This document shows, one piece after another, positions 34,689-43,170 of a stretch of 64,000 nucleotides of DNA. The stretch is from Pseudoalteromonas galatheae. Its GTDB lineage: Bacteria; Pseudomonadota; Gammaproteobacteria; Enterobacterales; Alteromonadaceae. Under the pieces are notes generated by a model. That model searched no databases, was not told where the DNA came from, and saw nothing but the letters and a program-made list of their open reading frames with translations. Within the stretch, counting starts at the first letter, position 1; the number at the start of each line of letters is the position of its first letter. The DNA lies in the NCBI RefSeq assembly GCF_005886105.2, contig NZ_PNCO02000002.1, positions 806,001 through 870,000 of the forward strand. Reading direction: 5' to 3'. The translations under genes were made by a program, and so were the position numbers.

Positions 34689-35474
34689 ATGAAGAAGTTA
34701 GGTTTCGCTCTATCCTTTGCCGCCATGCTTGTGTCAGCAAGTAGTGTTGCCTTATCCAATCAAGCGCATGATATTGATGGCTTTGAACGTGTCACAGAGT
34801 ACGCTAACGGTCCTATAGCAACCGCCGTACTAGCAAGTGAATTTGCACATAACCTTAAGGTTGATTTATATCCAAGAGGCGAGGGAGATTTTTGCAGCTA
34901 CGCGAATGTATATCACCATACATCGGGCGAGCAAATTGCGCATGCAGATGTCCAACTACTGTCTAGCAATACTTCTGTTCTACAAGCTGTAGCCGACATT
35001 CCAGAGCAATACTTGACTGATAATAAACGAGTTGAGATTGCGTGCACTAGCGCTGCTGGTGAGCAGTATGATGTTTATGTTAACGTTCCTGGAGCACCGC
35101 TTGTACAGTGGGATATTAGTGCACAGCCTGCTGGGGAGTTTGTTCATCGTCCAAATACATATGGTTATCATAGTGCCTATCGGGTCAAGAGTCATTTAAA
35201 TGTCGACAGTCAGAGCAACGGTGGGCGCTGTAGCACATTATCCAATCGCGGTGTAGAGCTCGGTTTGTTCCATGGGGAAAATGGCAAAGGGCCTTTCCAT
35301 TCAGATATATTTACAACAGATATTACCGTGGATAATTCTCAAGCTGGAAAACAAGTACTGTATCAAATCATTGAATGTGAGAATGCAGCTGGTAAAACCT
35401 TAGCAGTCAAAGTGTTGTCATTAACAAATCCAACCGGTATTTATATAGTTCATGAAGAGTTAGTAGTGAAGTAA
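34689..35474 (+). CDS. Secreted protein of unknown function, probably iron-regulated
   Basis: The 261-residue protein has a signal peptide (about residues 1-22, ending VALS). The mature part is predicted to be mostly beta strands and has four cysteines (FCSYAN, IACTS, GRCST and IIECEN) that could form two disulfides, as in exported proteins. I recognise no family. A Fur box overlaps the promoter 76-107 bases upstream, so expression is probably raised when iron is scarce. That suggests, but does not show, a role in iron acquisition or adaptation. AAGGAA precedes the ATG and a terminator hairpin follows the stop. Confidence 0.75.
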   Translation: MKKLGFALSFAAMLVSASSVALSNQAHDIDGFERVTEYANGPIATAVLASEFAHNLKVDLYPRGEGDFCSYANVYHHTSGEQIAHADVQLLSSNTSVLQAVADIPEQYLTDNKRVEIACTSAAGEQYDVYVNVPGAPLVQWDISAQPAGEFVHRPNTYGYHSAYRVKSHLNVDSQSNGGRCSTLSNRGVELGLFHGENGKGPFHSDIFTTDITVDNSQAGKQVLYQIIECENAAGKTLAVKVLSLTNPTGIYIVHEELVVK

Positions 35475-35489
35475 TACCACGTGTCGTAC

Positions 35490-35511
35490 GAGCGTGGCCA
35501 TCGCCACGCTC
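35490..35511 (+). terminator. Terminator hairpin after the secreted protein
   Basis: A perfect 9-bp GC-rich stem (GAGCGTGGC and complement) with a CATC loop lies 16 bases past the stop; it is followed by ACTAAAACGATTTTCT, a weak T tract. Confidence 0.65.
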
Positions 35512-35723
35512 ACTAAAACGATTTTCTCCACCTTTATGACCTTTGTGCGACTTCAGGACCAAATATATTCCATCTAATTTAGTCCAGATTTACATTCCTC
35601 AGCTCTGTAAAGATTACATCCAAACGATGCTTAAACTTTAATGTTTATATATTTCATGAAGTTATATGGTGGTATCAATTCTGCATCTATCTCAACATCA
35701 TTAGCGTATTGAAGGAGTGAAGG

Positions 35724-36278
35724 ATGAAGAACTCAGATAATATTTCAGTTGCAATCTTGGCTACTGACGGATTTGAACAAAGTGAGCTGATTAAACCTAA
35801 GCAGGCACTTGAAAGTGCGGGATTTAATGTTGATATCATTTCTTTAAAAAAGGGCGATATTACTGCTTGGGATGAAGACAATTGGGGTGAGAAAGTCGCC
35901 GTTGACTTAACTTTGGACGAAGCCACCCCCAGTAAGTATGCTGGGCTTGTTTTACCTGGCGGATTATTCAACCCCGATAAACTAAGGCAAGAAAAATCTG
36001 CGGTTAAATTCATTCAGGCCTTTTCAGAGTTTGGTAATAAACGCCCAATCGCGGCGATATGCCATGGCCCTTGGCTGCTAATCGAAGCGCAGCTGGTGGA
36101 GGGAAAAACGCTTACTTCTTTCCCAAGTATCAAAACCGATCTTAAGAATGCCGGTGCAGACTGGATTGACCTTAAAGTTGCAGTAGACGACAACTTGATC
36201 ACAAGTCGTAATCCAAATGATCTTGACGCTTTTAATAAAGCAATCATCGAGGCTTTGCAGCAAGATAATATCAATTAA
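35724..36278 (+). CDS. DJ-1/PfpI-family protein, YhbO-like
   Basis: The 184-residue protein has the DJ-1/PfpI class I glutamine-amidotransferase-like fold: VAILATDGFEQSELIKPKQA at the N-terminus with the conserved Glu (E17-E20 region), GLVLPGG, and the nucleophile elbow AAICHGPWLLIEA with its reactive Cys-His pair near residue 113. Relatives such as YhbO and YajL protect proteins and nucleotides against glyoxals and other stress, and some have peptidase activity. GGAGTGAAGG precedes the ATG. A flavin-type stress protein gene follows 62 bases downstream on the same strand, consistent with a small stress-response unit. Confidence 0.88.
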   Translation: MKNSDNISVAILATDGFEQSELIKPKQALESAGFNVDIISLKKGDITAWDEDNWGEKVAVDLTLDEATPSKYAGLVLPGGLFNPDKLRQEKSAVKFIQAFSEFGNKRPIAAICHGPWLLIEAQLVEGKTLTSFPSIKTDLKNAGADWIDLKVAVDDNLITSRNPNDLDAFNKAIIEALQQDNIN

Positions 36279-36340
36279 TTGAAAGAGTGGGTTTGTGCCG
36301 TTTCAAGCAGACGCTAATAGGTATAAATAAGGAGAAGATA

Positions 36341-36805
36341 ATGTCAGACATAAAGAAAACCTTCTGGGAAGCGCTAGACAGTAGCCCCAATGTGATGATT
36401 GGTTTGAGTGATGACAATAATCACCATGAGCCAATGCGAGCACAGCTGGATAAAGACGCCAATGGCGAGTTTTGGTTTTTTACCAGTAAAACAAATCGTA
36501 TTGCTAGGTGTGGCAAGGCAACCGCGCAATTTTCCAGTAAAGGGCATAACGTATTCGCGTGTATTCGCGGACACTTAATCGAAGAAACAAGACAAGACGT
36601 ACTTGATGCCCATTGGTCAAGGCAGGCAGAGAGCTGGTTTGAAAAGGGTAAAGATGACCCCGAGCTTATCATGCTTCGTTTTGAACTGGATGATGCTGAA
36701 ATTTGGCATGTTAGCCCCGACTTAAGTGGCTTATTAAAGCTAGCCGTGGGCAAAAATGTGGAACCGGAAGAAATGGGTGAGCGAGAGACTATCCGCTTTA
36801 GGTAG
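36341..36805 (+). CDS. Pyridoxamine 5'-phosphate oxidase-fold protein (general stress protein 26-like)
   Basis: The 154-residue protein has the split-barrel flavin-binding fold: FWEALDSSPNVMIGLSDDN, FWFFTSKTNRIARCGKATAQ, then FACIRGHLIEET and SWFEKGKDDPELIMLRFEL. This is the pattern of the general stress protein 26 family, which binds FMN or a related cofactor and is not a true pyridoxamine phosphate oxidase. The start is ATG 36341 with AAGGAG 7 bases upstream; an in-frame upstream ATG at 36287 would add 18 unlikely residues. It sits just behind the DJ-1/PfpI gene, suggesting joint expression under stress. Confidence 0.85.
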   Translation: MSDIKKTFWEALDSSPNVMIGLSDDNNHHEPMRAQLDKDANGEFWFFTSKTNRIARCGKATAQFSSKGHNVFACIRGHLIEETRQDVLDAHWSRQAESWFEKGKDDPELIMLRFELDDAEIWHVSPDLSGLLKLAVGKNVEPEEMGERETIRFR

Positions 36806-36833
36806 TTATAATACCCAATGTAAATAAGTAACC

Positions 36834-36866
36834 AAGGCGTAAAGACAGTTTTCGTTTTTGCGCCTT
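36834..36866 (+). terminator. Weak terminator-like hairpin
   Basis: AAGGCGTAAA (36834-36843) pairs with TTTGCGCCTT (36857-36866) at 9 of 10 positions around 13 bases, about 30 bases after the stress-protein stop. No T tract follows. Confidence 0.4.
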
Positions 36867-37021
36867 AAGTGCTTCCACTCATACGAAAATACTCCAAAAT
36901 GTATTGTTAGTAGTTTAAATATTTAGGACTTCGGGGAATTCTCTGGACAACGGCTAACACTGTGATAACAATGAATGTATTGATTTAAAAGTAAGCTGTT
37001 TCAGCGAATTCAGGAGTTTAC

Positions 37022-37879
37022 ATGGCCACCGAGGGTACCTTTGATAATTGGCAACACGCCTTATCTGCCAGTTACGAGCAATTAATCAATCAACTTGTTA
37101 CTCATGCTCCGCAGCTATTGGGCGCGGCACTCATGCTATTTGTCGGTTGGATAGTGGCTTGGCTATTGAGTAAGCTGACTATTTCGTTGTTTAAGCTGTG
37201 CAATCGCGCATTGGCGGGCTTAAGCCAACGAGTACAAACTGAACAATCGCTTCAGCTAAATCTAAAACACGCTCGACTGATAGGGAAAACCGTGTTTTGG
37301 GTCACGATGATGTTTTTTATCGCAGCGGCCACATCCAGCCTTGGTTTAAACTTCTTTAGTGACTGGATCTCCTCGCTACTCAGTTACTTACCAAATCTCC
37401 TTGCTGGGATATTTATTATTGTTGGTGGTTATCTGCTTGGTAATTTGGCCAGTGCCATGGCAAGAGCCGGTGCGCAGTCGGTCGGGTTTGCGCGAGTCGA
37501 AGTCGCGGGTAACATAGCCAAGCTCGCGATCCTATTTACCGCAACAGTAATAGGTATTGAGCAATTAGGGATCAATATTCAATTTGTGACCAATATGGTA
37601 GTGGTGCTGACAGGCGTACTATGTGCAGGAGTTGCATTGGCCTTTGGTCTTGGGAGTCGAGAGCTAATCGCAAATACCGTTGCAGCAAAACAAGCGCTGC
37701 GTCACTGTCGAATTAACGATCAAATTGAAATTGCGGGCGTTTCAGGCACGCTCACCGAAATCACGGCAACGATGCTAGTGATTGAAACCCAAAAGGGGAG
37801 AACTCTAATACCGGCTAGGCAATTTTTACAGGACTCGGCACATATTACCGCGACACACAGTCATTCAAGTAAGCAGTAG
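37022..37879 (+). CDS. Small MscS-type mechanosensitive channel
   Basis: The 285-residue protein has transmembrane segments at about residues 32-52, 90-110, 120-142 and 165-200. The last contains the Gly/Ala-rich pore helix (VLCAGVALAFGLGSRELIAN) typical of MscS. A shortened cytoplasmic beta domain ends at about 275. Such channels open on osmotic downshock and let ions and small solutes escape. CAGGAG lies just before the ATG. It is the first gene of a three-gene unit with a soluble MgtE_N/CBS protein (gap of 9 bases) and MgtE, which ties the channel to magnesium balance. Confidence 0.86.
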   Translation: MATEGTFDNWQHALSASYEQLINQLVTHAPQLLGAALMLFVGWIVAWLLSKLTISLFKLCNRALAGLSQRVQTEQSLQLNLKHARLIGKTVFWVTMMFFIAAATSSLGLNFFSDWISSLLSYLPNLLAGIFIIVGGYLLGNLASAMARAGAQSVGFARVEVAGNIAKLAILFTATVIGIEQLGINIQFVTNMVVVLTGVLCAGVALAFGLGSRELIANTVAAKQALRHCRINDQIEIAGVSGTLTEITATMLVIETQKGRTLIPARQFLQDSAHITATHSHSSKQ

Positions 37880-37888
37880 GGAGGCCCT

Positions 37889-38710
37889 ATGTCAGCGTTA
37901 AACCTTAAAATTGCGCAACACTTTTTACAAGAAGAGCCCGCAGGCGCCGCGCGCTTACTTTCTTTGCAAACGCCAGATGTAGCTGCCGAGTTACTCAAAA
38001 CTCTATCAAATGAAGTTGCTTTAAATGTGCTTAAAGTCATGCTGCCTCGTAGTGCAGCAGAAATTCTGATAACGCAAACGGATGTCGATATTGCTAGATG
38101 GCTTGGCAAAATGAAGCTGGCAGATGTTGCCGCTATCTTCAGGCATCTACAGGATGATGAACTTGCACGTTTTCTTAACCTTGTCTCAGTAAGACGACAA
38201 ACTCTCTGTAAGATGCTGATTAGCTATCCAGATTATACTGTAGGAGCATGGGTCGAAACGGATGTATTAATTCTTGAAGAGACAATGACAGTTGAGGAGT
38301 CACTGCTGCGTCTAAAAAAACGTGACTACACTGGGTTTGCACTAGTTTATGTGGTGGATCAGCACCGGCATGTGGTGGGTCAGTTGTCGCTTTACCATTT
38401 ACTTCGAAAAACATCGCAACAGAAAATTGCAGATTTAATGGATACTCACGTCATTTCTTTAAGCGGTTATACCGAGTTGCATAGTGCATTAAAGTCACCC
38501 GTTTGGGCGCAACAAGATCAGGTTGCGGTTGCCAATCGAAATGGTGACTTTATTGGGGTGTTGCCACATTACAGAGTGAGAAGTGCACTTGGCAGAGTGG
38601 ATGAAACACAAGACAAGCAAAGCGAATCTTTAGATTTGTTAGATGCCTACACCAGTTCGTTTGCCAGCATGTTAGATACATTGGTGCCAGTTAAGGTCAA
38701 GGGGAAATAA
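37889..38710 (+). CDS. Soluble MgtE_N/CBS-pair protein
   Basis: The 273-residue protein has a helical MgtE_N-like superhelix in the first 130 residues (EEPAGAARLLSLQTPDVAAE, LKLADVAAIFRHL-like repeats) and a CBS pair at about 135-245 (DVLILEETMTVEESLLRLKK, VYVVDQHRHVVGQLSL, then a second CBS). It lacks the five-helix transporter domain, so it corresponds to the regulatory half of MgtE alone. In MgtE this half binds magnesium and closes the pore. Here it could form mixed assemblies with the full MgtE encoded next (3-base gap) or regulate the MscS-like channel encoded before it. That role is an inference from context. Confidence 0.82.
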   Translation: MSALNLKIAQHFLQEEPAGAARLLSLQTPDVAAELLKTLSNEVALNVLKVMLPRSAAEILITQTDVDIARWLGKMKLADVAAIFRHLQDDELARFLNLVSVRRQTLCKMLISYPDYTVGAWVETDVLILEETMTVEESLLRLKKRDYTGFALVYVVDQHRHVVGQLSLYHLLRKTSQQKIADLMDTHVISLSGYTELHSALKSPVWAQQDQVAVANRNGDFIGVLPHYRVRSALGRVDETQDKQSESLDLLDAYTSSFASMLDTLVPVKVKGK

Positions 38711-38713
38711 GCG

Positions 38714-40048
38714 ATGAGCGCAGCAAAAGATACACTAGATTCAGCGGTAGAGCAGCTCAGTGAGGAGTTTTTAAGTAAGTTTCCGCTTAAAAGTGCGCAG
38801 CTCCTCGGCACTTTACCTCCAGAAGAAGCCGCTGAATTATTACAACAGCAGGCACGACATATCATTTATCGTCTATGGAAATATTTGCCACCAGGAGCGG
38901 CTGAGCAGATTTTTACGCAATTCCCGGTAGATTATCAAGCGCAGTTTATAGCGAGCCTAGATAGCCATATTGCGGTTGGACTATTGAACAAACAATCGCA
39001 GGAAGCGCAGCAGGCGCTACTTGCCAAATTAACGGAGCAGCATTCAACCATAGCAGATGAACTTAGTGAGCTGCTGGTTTTTCCTGAAAATACTGCAGCG
39101 AGAATGATGAACAAAAAGGTTCAAGCGTTTTACTCAGATACCACACTACGTGAAGTGCTCTCGCAGCTGAAGCGATTAGACGGTAAAGTGCCAGATGTTA
39201 TCTATGTGCTAAACGAACAGCAGGATTTGGTGGGCGAAACAACACTCAATGTTTTAGTGGGAAGCTCCTCAAGTAAAACTCTGATGCAGGTTGCGACACC
39301 GATCCGAGTCACGTTAAATGTGATGGATCATAAAGATCAGGTCGTGGAAGCGTTTGAAGGGCACAAAGTGCGAGCAATTCCAGTACTTGATGCGCAGCAA
39401 CAGCTAGTTGGGCAGATCCGATTCTTTGATGCCTATCAATCAACCAAAGAAGATTTAGCGAGTGATATGCAGACCATGGTAGGTGCAAGTAAAGACGAGA
39501 AAGCCTTATCAAGTAGTTGGTTTGCAGTAAAGAAACGGCTTCCATGGTTACAGATTAACTTATTAACCGCATTTGCGGCTGCTGCAGTCGTGGGGGCATT
39601 TGAGGGGCTGATTGCTCAAGTTACCGCTTTAGCTATTTTACTACCAGTGGCAGCTGGGCAGTCGGGTAACGCAGGAGCTCAAGCTTTGGCTGTAACGATG
39701 CGAGGCTTAACGCTACGAGAAATTTCGACGCGGCACTGGTATCAAGTGATGCTAAAAGAGATGATGGTTGGGCTGTTAAATGGGGTAGCAATAGCGGTTA
39801 CGTGTGGTATTGGTGTATATCTGTGGAGTCAATCACTCGGTCTTGCACTTGTTATTGCGCTGGCGATGATATCGTCTCTTGTCATTGCGGGAAGCTCAGG
39901 CGCTATTGTACCAATAGCATTGAAAAAGTTTGGACTCGATCCAGCGCAATCTTCATCAATTGTACTTACGACAATTACAGATATAGCAGGTTTTATGTCA
40001 TTTTTAGGGATTGCGTTGTTGTTGTCTGATATGTTGCCGAAAGGCTAA
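38714..40048 (+). CDS. mgtE: MgtE magnesium transporter
   Basis: The 444-residue protein has the full MgtE layout: an N-terminal superhelix (about 1-130, LGTLPPEEAAELLQQ), a CBS pair (about 130-255, VIYVLNEQQDLVGETTL and VRAIPVLDAQQQLVGQIRFF), a plug helix and five transmembrane helices (about 275-440). The pore motifs are present: LLPVAAGQSGNAGAQALA and FGLDPAQSSSIVLTTITDIA with its acidic residue in the selectivity region. It imports magnesium when cellular levels fall. It is the last gene of the MscS-MgtE_N/CBS-MgtE operon, followed by a bidirectional terminator. Confidence 0.92.
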   Translation: MSAAKDTLDSAVEQLSEEFLSKFPLKSAQLLGTLPPEEAAELLQQQARHIIYRLWKYLPPGAAEQIFTQFPVDYQAQFIASLDSHIAVGLLNKQSQEAQQALLAKLTEQHSTIADELSELLVFPENTAARMMNKKVQAFYSDTTLREVLSQLKRLDGKVPDVIYVLNEQQDLVGETTLNVLVGSSSSKTLMQVATPIRVTLNVMDHKDQVVEAFEGHKVRAIPVLDAQQQLVGQIRFFDAYQSTKEDLASDMQTMVGASKDEKALSSSWFAVKKRLPWLQINLLTAFAAAAVVGAFEGLIAQVTALAILLPVAAGQSGNAGAQALAVTMRGLTLREISTRHWYQVMLKEMMVGLLNGVAIAVTCGIGVYLWSQSLGLALVIALAMISSLVIAGSSGAIVPIALKKFGLDPAQSSSIVLTTITDIAGFMSFLGIALLLSDMLPKG

Positions 40049-40069
40049 GAGAGGAATGGGGTACTTCGT

Positions 40070-40093
40070 AGAGCTAGTGCAGGCACTAGCTCT
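40070..40093. terminator. Bidirectional terminator between mgtE and the cold-shock gene
   Basis: A perfect 11-bp stem (AGAGCTAGTGC and complement) with a 2-base spacer lies between the convergent genes, 22 bases past mgtE and 13 bases past the cold-shock stop. Confidence 0.75.
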
Positions 40094-40105
40094 GAGCAAT
40101 ACGTA

Positions 40106-40318
40106 TTAGTTAACTACTACGTTGCTTGCTTGAGGACCTTTCTGGCCTTCTTCAACTGTGAAAGACACTGATTGGCCTTCAGTTAAAGTTTTGAAACCGT
40201 CAGAAACGATAGCACGGAAGTGTACGAATACATCTTTACCGCCGTTTTCTTGAGTGATGAAACCAAAACCTTTCTCTTCGTTGAACCACTTAACTGTGCC
40301 ATTTACTGTGTTAGACAT
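40106..40318 (-). CDS. Cold-shock protein, CspA family
   Basis: The 70-residue protein is a single cold-shock domain with both RNA-binding motifs, KGFGFIT (RNP1) and DVFVHF (RNP2), and the usual opening [12 protein letters not shown]. It binds single-stranded RNA and DNA and acts as an RNA chaperone in the cold or in other stress. The start is ATG 40318 with AAGG 8-11 bases upstream; an in-frame TTG at 40336 would add six residues. The predicted promoter at 40493-40520 gives a 5' leader of about 165 bases, the long leader typical of cold-induced csp genes. The terminator at 40070-40093 ends the transcript. Confidence 0.93.
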   Translation of the reverse strand: MSNTVNGTVKWFNEEKGFGFITQENGGKDVFVHFRAIVSDGFKTLTEGQSVSFTVEEGQKGPQASNVVVN

Positions 40319-40492
40319 AATTGAAACCTTTTTCAAAAAATTAATTGTGTGGTGAAAATCACCGATAAAGCGATAGATAAAACTTAGCTAGTAACGCATT
40401 GGTATATCTATAAACGACTTTTTAAAAAAAAGAGTATCAAGAAAAAACAGTGCAGCAGTAGTAAGTGCTCTAAGTATCTAAAGCCTGCATAT

Positions 40493-40520
40493 AGTATAGC
40501 GTTCTTATGGCGCTGTCCAA
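40493..40520 (-). promoter_or_regulatory. Predicted sigma-70 promoter of the cold-shock gene
   Basis: On the minus strand TTGGAC (40520-40515) and TATACT (40498-40493) are spaced by 16 bases. The leader that follows (about 40482-40319) has no gene, as does the remainder of 40521-40734 upstream. Confidence 0.55.
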
Positions 40521-40734
40521 TGAAGTTTGCAACTTTTTTGTTTAAAAAGTGAGCTGTGATGAGTTTTGATCGGATTTATTGGTGGAACTTTGATTGTGAT
40601 GCACGAATTTGAAACGTGTGTTTTCTAGCCTTGCATGCTTAAAATTTACTGTTGTACAAGACTTGGCTTAGAGGTATTTCAACGAATACCTATTTGCTCG
40701 GAAGCGCTGAGAGATAACACTTCCAAACTTTTAA

Positions 40735-41316
40735 CTATTTGTATCTGTTGATTTCAACCTGGATCACCCCATCTTCAGGCGTTGAATTAAAGTAGAAGGG
40801 ATGAGCTTGCCAGCGTTCATCGCTCCCAAATATTTTACCAATAGCCGTTGCGGTTTCGATTGGCTCGTCTTCATTAATATATATATCCACTCGACAGGCC
40901 GTTTCACGGCAGTCAATATTAGTTACGCGTAGCTTGTTTAGAATGTCGTTTTCCATGAAAAAGTAATGAATCTGATCGGAAAATTCGTATGCCCAAGTTT
41001 CGTCTACAGATTGTTCGTTAAAGTCTTTATCATTCGAAGGTATGATTACTCTTTCTTCACTTTCTTTGGGTTTTTTGATTTCAGCATATTGATTAGTTGT
41101 ATTCTCATTCGCGAACTTGCCATTAGGCTTTGGCTTGCTGATAGCTATTTCTTCGAGGTGTGGTTTTAAATTGCCTGAAGCCTGAATGTTGTTGGAGAGA
41201 GCCGCGATACGTTCCTCCAAGTTATCTCGCTCAAACTCCAAGCCTGAGATTACCGCATTCAGATAGATAGAGTAAGCAGCTAATAGAAAAATCCCTGTTG
41301 CTGTGAGGTATCGCAT
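40735..41316 (-). CDS. Membrane-anchored periplasmic protein of unknown function
   Basis: The 193-residue protein has one N-terminal membrane helix (about residues 4-24), a short coiled-coil stretch (about 25-48, LEFERDNLEERIAALSNNI), a low-complexity charged linker (about 55-105) and a compact C-terminal domain of about 85 residues with a Cys pair in DCRETACRVDI that could form a disulfide in the periplasm. I do not recognise the family. The two genes downstream on the minus strand do not overlap it, so an operon is not clear. It may be a scaffold or sensor anchored in the inner membrane, but this is only a guess. Confidence 0.68.
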   Translation of the reverse strand: MRYLTATGIFLLAAYSIYLNAVISGLEFERDNLEERIAALSNNIQASGNLKPHLEEIAISKPKPNGKFANENTTNQYAEIKKPKESEERVIIPSNDKDFNEQSVDETWAYEFSDQIHYFFMENDILNKLRVTNIDCRETACRVDIYINEDEPIETATAIGKIFGSDERWQAHPFYFNSTPEDGVIQVEINRYK

Positions 41317-41425
41317 AGTAAATCCTTGTCTATTTGGTAATTATTATATCTTTAATACCAATTTGCTCCTTCAAATTGAACAAGAGTTAAGACTAATTGG
41401 CATAATAGTCTTTTATATCATTCAG

Positions 41426-41755
41426 TCATGGTAAACGGAACTGAGCTAAGAGTGTTTTAGCTTCAAAACTATCAAATTGCCCACCAATATGCAGTAAGTG
41501 TTGGCTATCTTTGTTAAAGATAAAAAGCTCATCAAAGCTACGAGTGTAGTTGGCCAGCGATACGGCCAGCCAATCACCAGTGTTAAATATGCCAATGTCG
41601 TTAGGTGATATAAGCTCATGGACTTGATAGGCAATGTTGTAATCAATGGCTGGATTATCTTTGTTTTTTAATGCGATAAAATAAGACGCAAAATCCAGTT
41701 CATACTTGCTATGTAGACCGCCGGTAATATTCTCAGCCGACTTCTCTTTGTTCAT
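41426..41755 (-). CDS. Small cytoplasmic protein of unknown function
   Basis: The 109-residue product has no signal peptide or membrane helix and a mixed alpha/beta pattern (ELDFASYFIALKNKD, then IGIFNTGDWLAVSLANYTRS and a closing helix KTLLAQFRLP). Composition is typical of a folded soluble protein, but no motif is recognised. AGGACG stands before the ATG. It lies 110 bases from the anchored protein gene at 40735 and 120 bases from the solute-binding protein gene at 41877, all on the minus strand, with no sign of tight coupling. Confidence 0.6.
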   Translation of the reverse strand: MNKEKSAENITGGLHSKYELDFASYFIALKNKDNPAIDYNIAYQVHELISPNDIGIFNTGDWLAVSLANYTRSFDELFIFNKDSQHLLHIGGQFDSFEAKTLLAQFRLP

Positions 41756-41876
41756 TTTACGTCCTTATAAAGGATACATTTTAGGAAAGAGGAGCATATG
41801 GTGCATGAATAACTGCTTAATTAAATTTGAATTGTGAATGTTCCTTTTTAACCTGAATTCCCTTTTTACGATTGGC

Positions 41877-42674
41877 TTACTCCTCTGCCACTGCTGCGTT
41901 GTCTATTACCTGCCTCAATGCTGCATCCATCTTTAGGATAAAGTCTTGTTTAAATGGATATTTTTCTTCAAACCCTTTTAAGTACCCAATGTGGGCAGTG
42001 CGACGCATTACTATTTTATCTTCAACAATATTACTGGTGTTTAAACTTGGTGTTATCTGCGACATTTTATTAATACCAAGTAACGTGGAAAGGCGATCAT
42101 TGACGTAACAATCAACGCGCCCACGAGCGAGCTTTTCGATATTTGAACGTGTGCTTTTGTTTTCCCAAAGTTGAATAAGCCCTTGTTTTTGCGCTTCCAT
42201 TAGGCTTTCATCTAAGATGATATAGCCAGCATTAATGCCAATATTAAGTACTCTTTCTGGTTTAACATGAGGCAAGTTTTTTAGCGTGATCCCTTGATTG
42301 CAAAAGGCAACAACTACTTCTTCTTGAAGGGGAATTGAATACGGCCAGATATAGGGGCGTTTTTTGATATGAATATAAGGAGGCATTAACGCCATTGCTT
42401 CACCGGATGCCATCGAGGAAACGCCTCGTTTCCAAGGTACCGCTTGCAAATTAACTTGATATTCATGACTCAGCAACCGCGCAGCTTGCTTCACTATATC
42501 GACATAGATACCATAAAGCTCGCCGTTAATTTGATAACTATAAGGCGGGTAAGCATCGTCGACCAATATGGTGACTTTGATAGGTGCCGAGTATTCAGGT
42601 TTATGTGGAGCGGCGCTAGATAAAAGCGGCAGAGAGATACAGTAGCAAATAAAAACAAAGCGAAATAAATTCAT
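41877..42674 (-). CDS. Periplasmic solute-binding protein, SBP_bac_3 type
   Basis: The 265-residue protein has a signal peptide (about residues 1-22) and the amino-acid-type binding fold: LVDDAYPPYSYQINGELYGI and YVDIVKQAA, then VPWKRGVSSMASGEAMALMP, and GRVDCYVNDRLSTLLGI. Proteins of this group capture a polar ligand in the periplasm; without neighbouring permease genes it may be an orphan receptor or feed a distant system. It is the second such protein in the window (see 23476-24219), though the two are not close in sequence. It is read on its own, with a 230-base gap upstream. Confidence 0.8.
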   Translation of the reverse strand: MNLFRFVFICYCISLPLLSSAAPHKPEYSAPIKVTILVDDAYPPYSYQINGELYGIYVDIVKQAARLLSHEYQVNLQAVPWKRGVSSMASGEAMALMPPYIHIKKRPYIWPYSIPLQEEVVVAFCNQGITLKNLPHVKPERVLNIGINAGYIILDESLMEAQKQGLIQLWENKSTRSNIEKLARGRVDCYVNDRLSTLLGINKMSQITPSLNTSNIVEDKIVMRRTAHIGYLKGFEEKYPFKQDFILKMDAALRQVIDNAAVAEE

Positions 42675-42904
42675 TTTTCACTTATGTACGTAGTAGTCAT
42701 TTTTTAAATATAGCTAACAAATAGCTAGTTTGTTAGGTTGGGGTACTCAACTTGTGTTATGGAGAGCTTAGGCTATATATTCCCAATATGAACGTATTTG
42801 ATATGCTTCATTATTGCCTGATTGAAGCACTTAGGTATTGACACTGCTAATGTCTATTTAGAAACTTTTTTAGAGCAGATGTCTACTAATGAAAGGGATA
42901 ACAG

Positions 42905-43114
42905 ATGAATATACACGTTGATTTTGCCGCTCAAGTCTATTTTTTTCTGGTGGTAGTTTCAGCTGGGATCAGCATACTTTTGGTCAAAAAAGCAAAAATG
43001 GGAAAGCTTGAAATGTTTATCGGTTTATTTATGAGTTTACTGCCACTGTTTTCTCTTTTGTTTATTCTCGTCATGCTTTGTATCGCGAACTCGAACAAAA
43101 AGTTAGCTGAATAG
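42905..43114 (+). CDS. Small two-helix membrane protein
   Basis: The 69-residue protein has two predicted membrane helices (about residues 10-29 and 36-60) joined by a short basic loop (KKAKMGK), so both ends should lie on the same side. AAAGGGA stands 6-12 bases before the ATG and a strong terminator follows 14 bases after the stop, which supports a real, independently transcribed gene. No family is recognised and the neighbours give no clue. Confidence 0.65.
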   Translation: MNIHVDFAAQVYFFLVVVSAGISILLVKKAKMGKLEMFIGLFMSLLPLFSLLFILVMLCIANSNKKLAE

Positions 43115-43127
43115 TTGAGCAAGAAGC

Positions 43128-43157
43128 AAACAAAGGAGGCTAAAGCCTCCTTTGTTT
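43128..43157. terminator. Bidirectional terminator
   Basis: A perfect 13-bp stem (AAACAAAGGAGGC and complement) with a TAAA loop, ending in TTTGTTT on the plus strand and again on the minus strand, separates the small membrane gene from the oligopeptidase gene. Confidence 0.9.
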
Positions 43158-43170
43158 ATGTGACCGTTGA

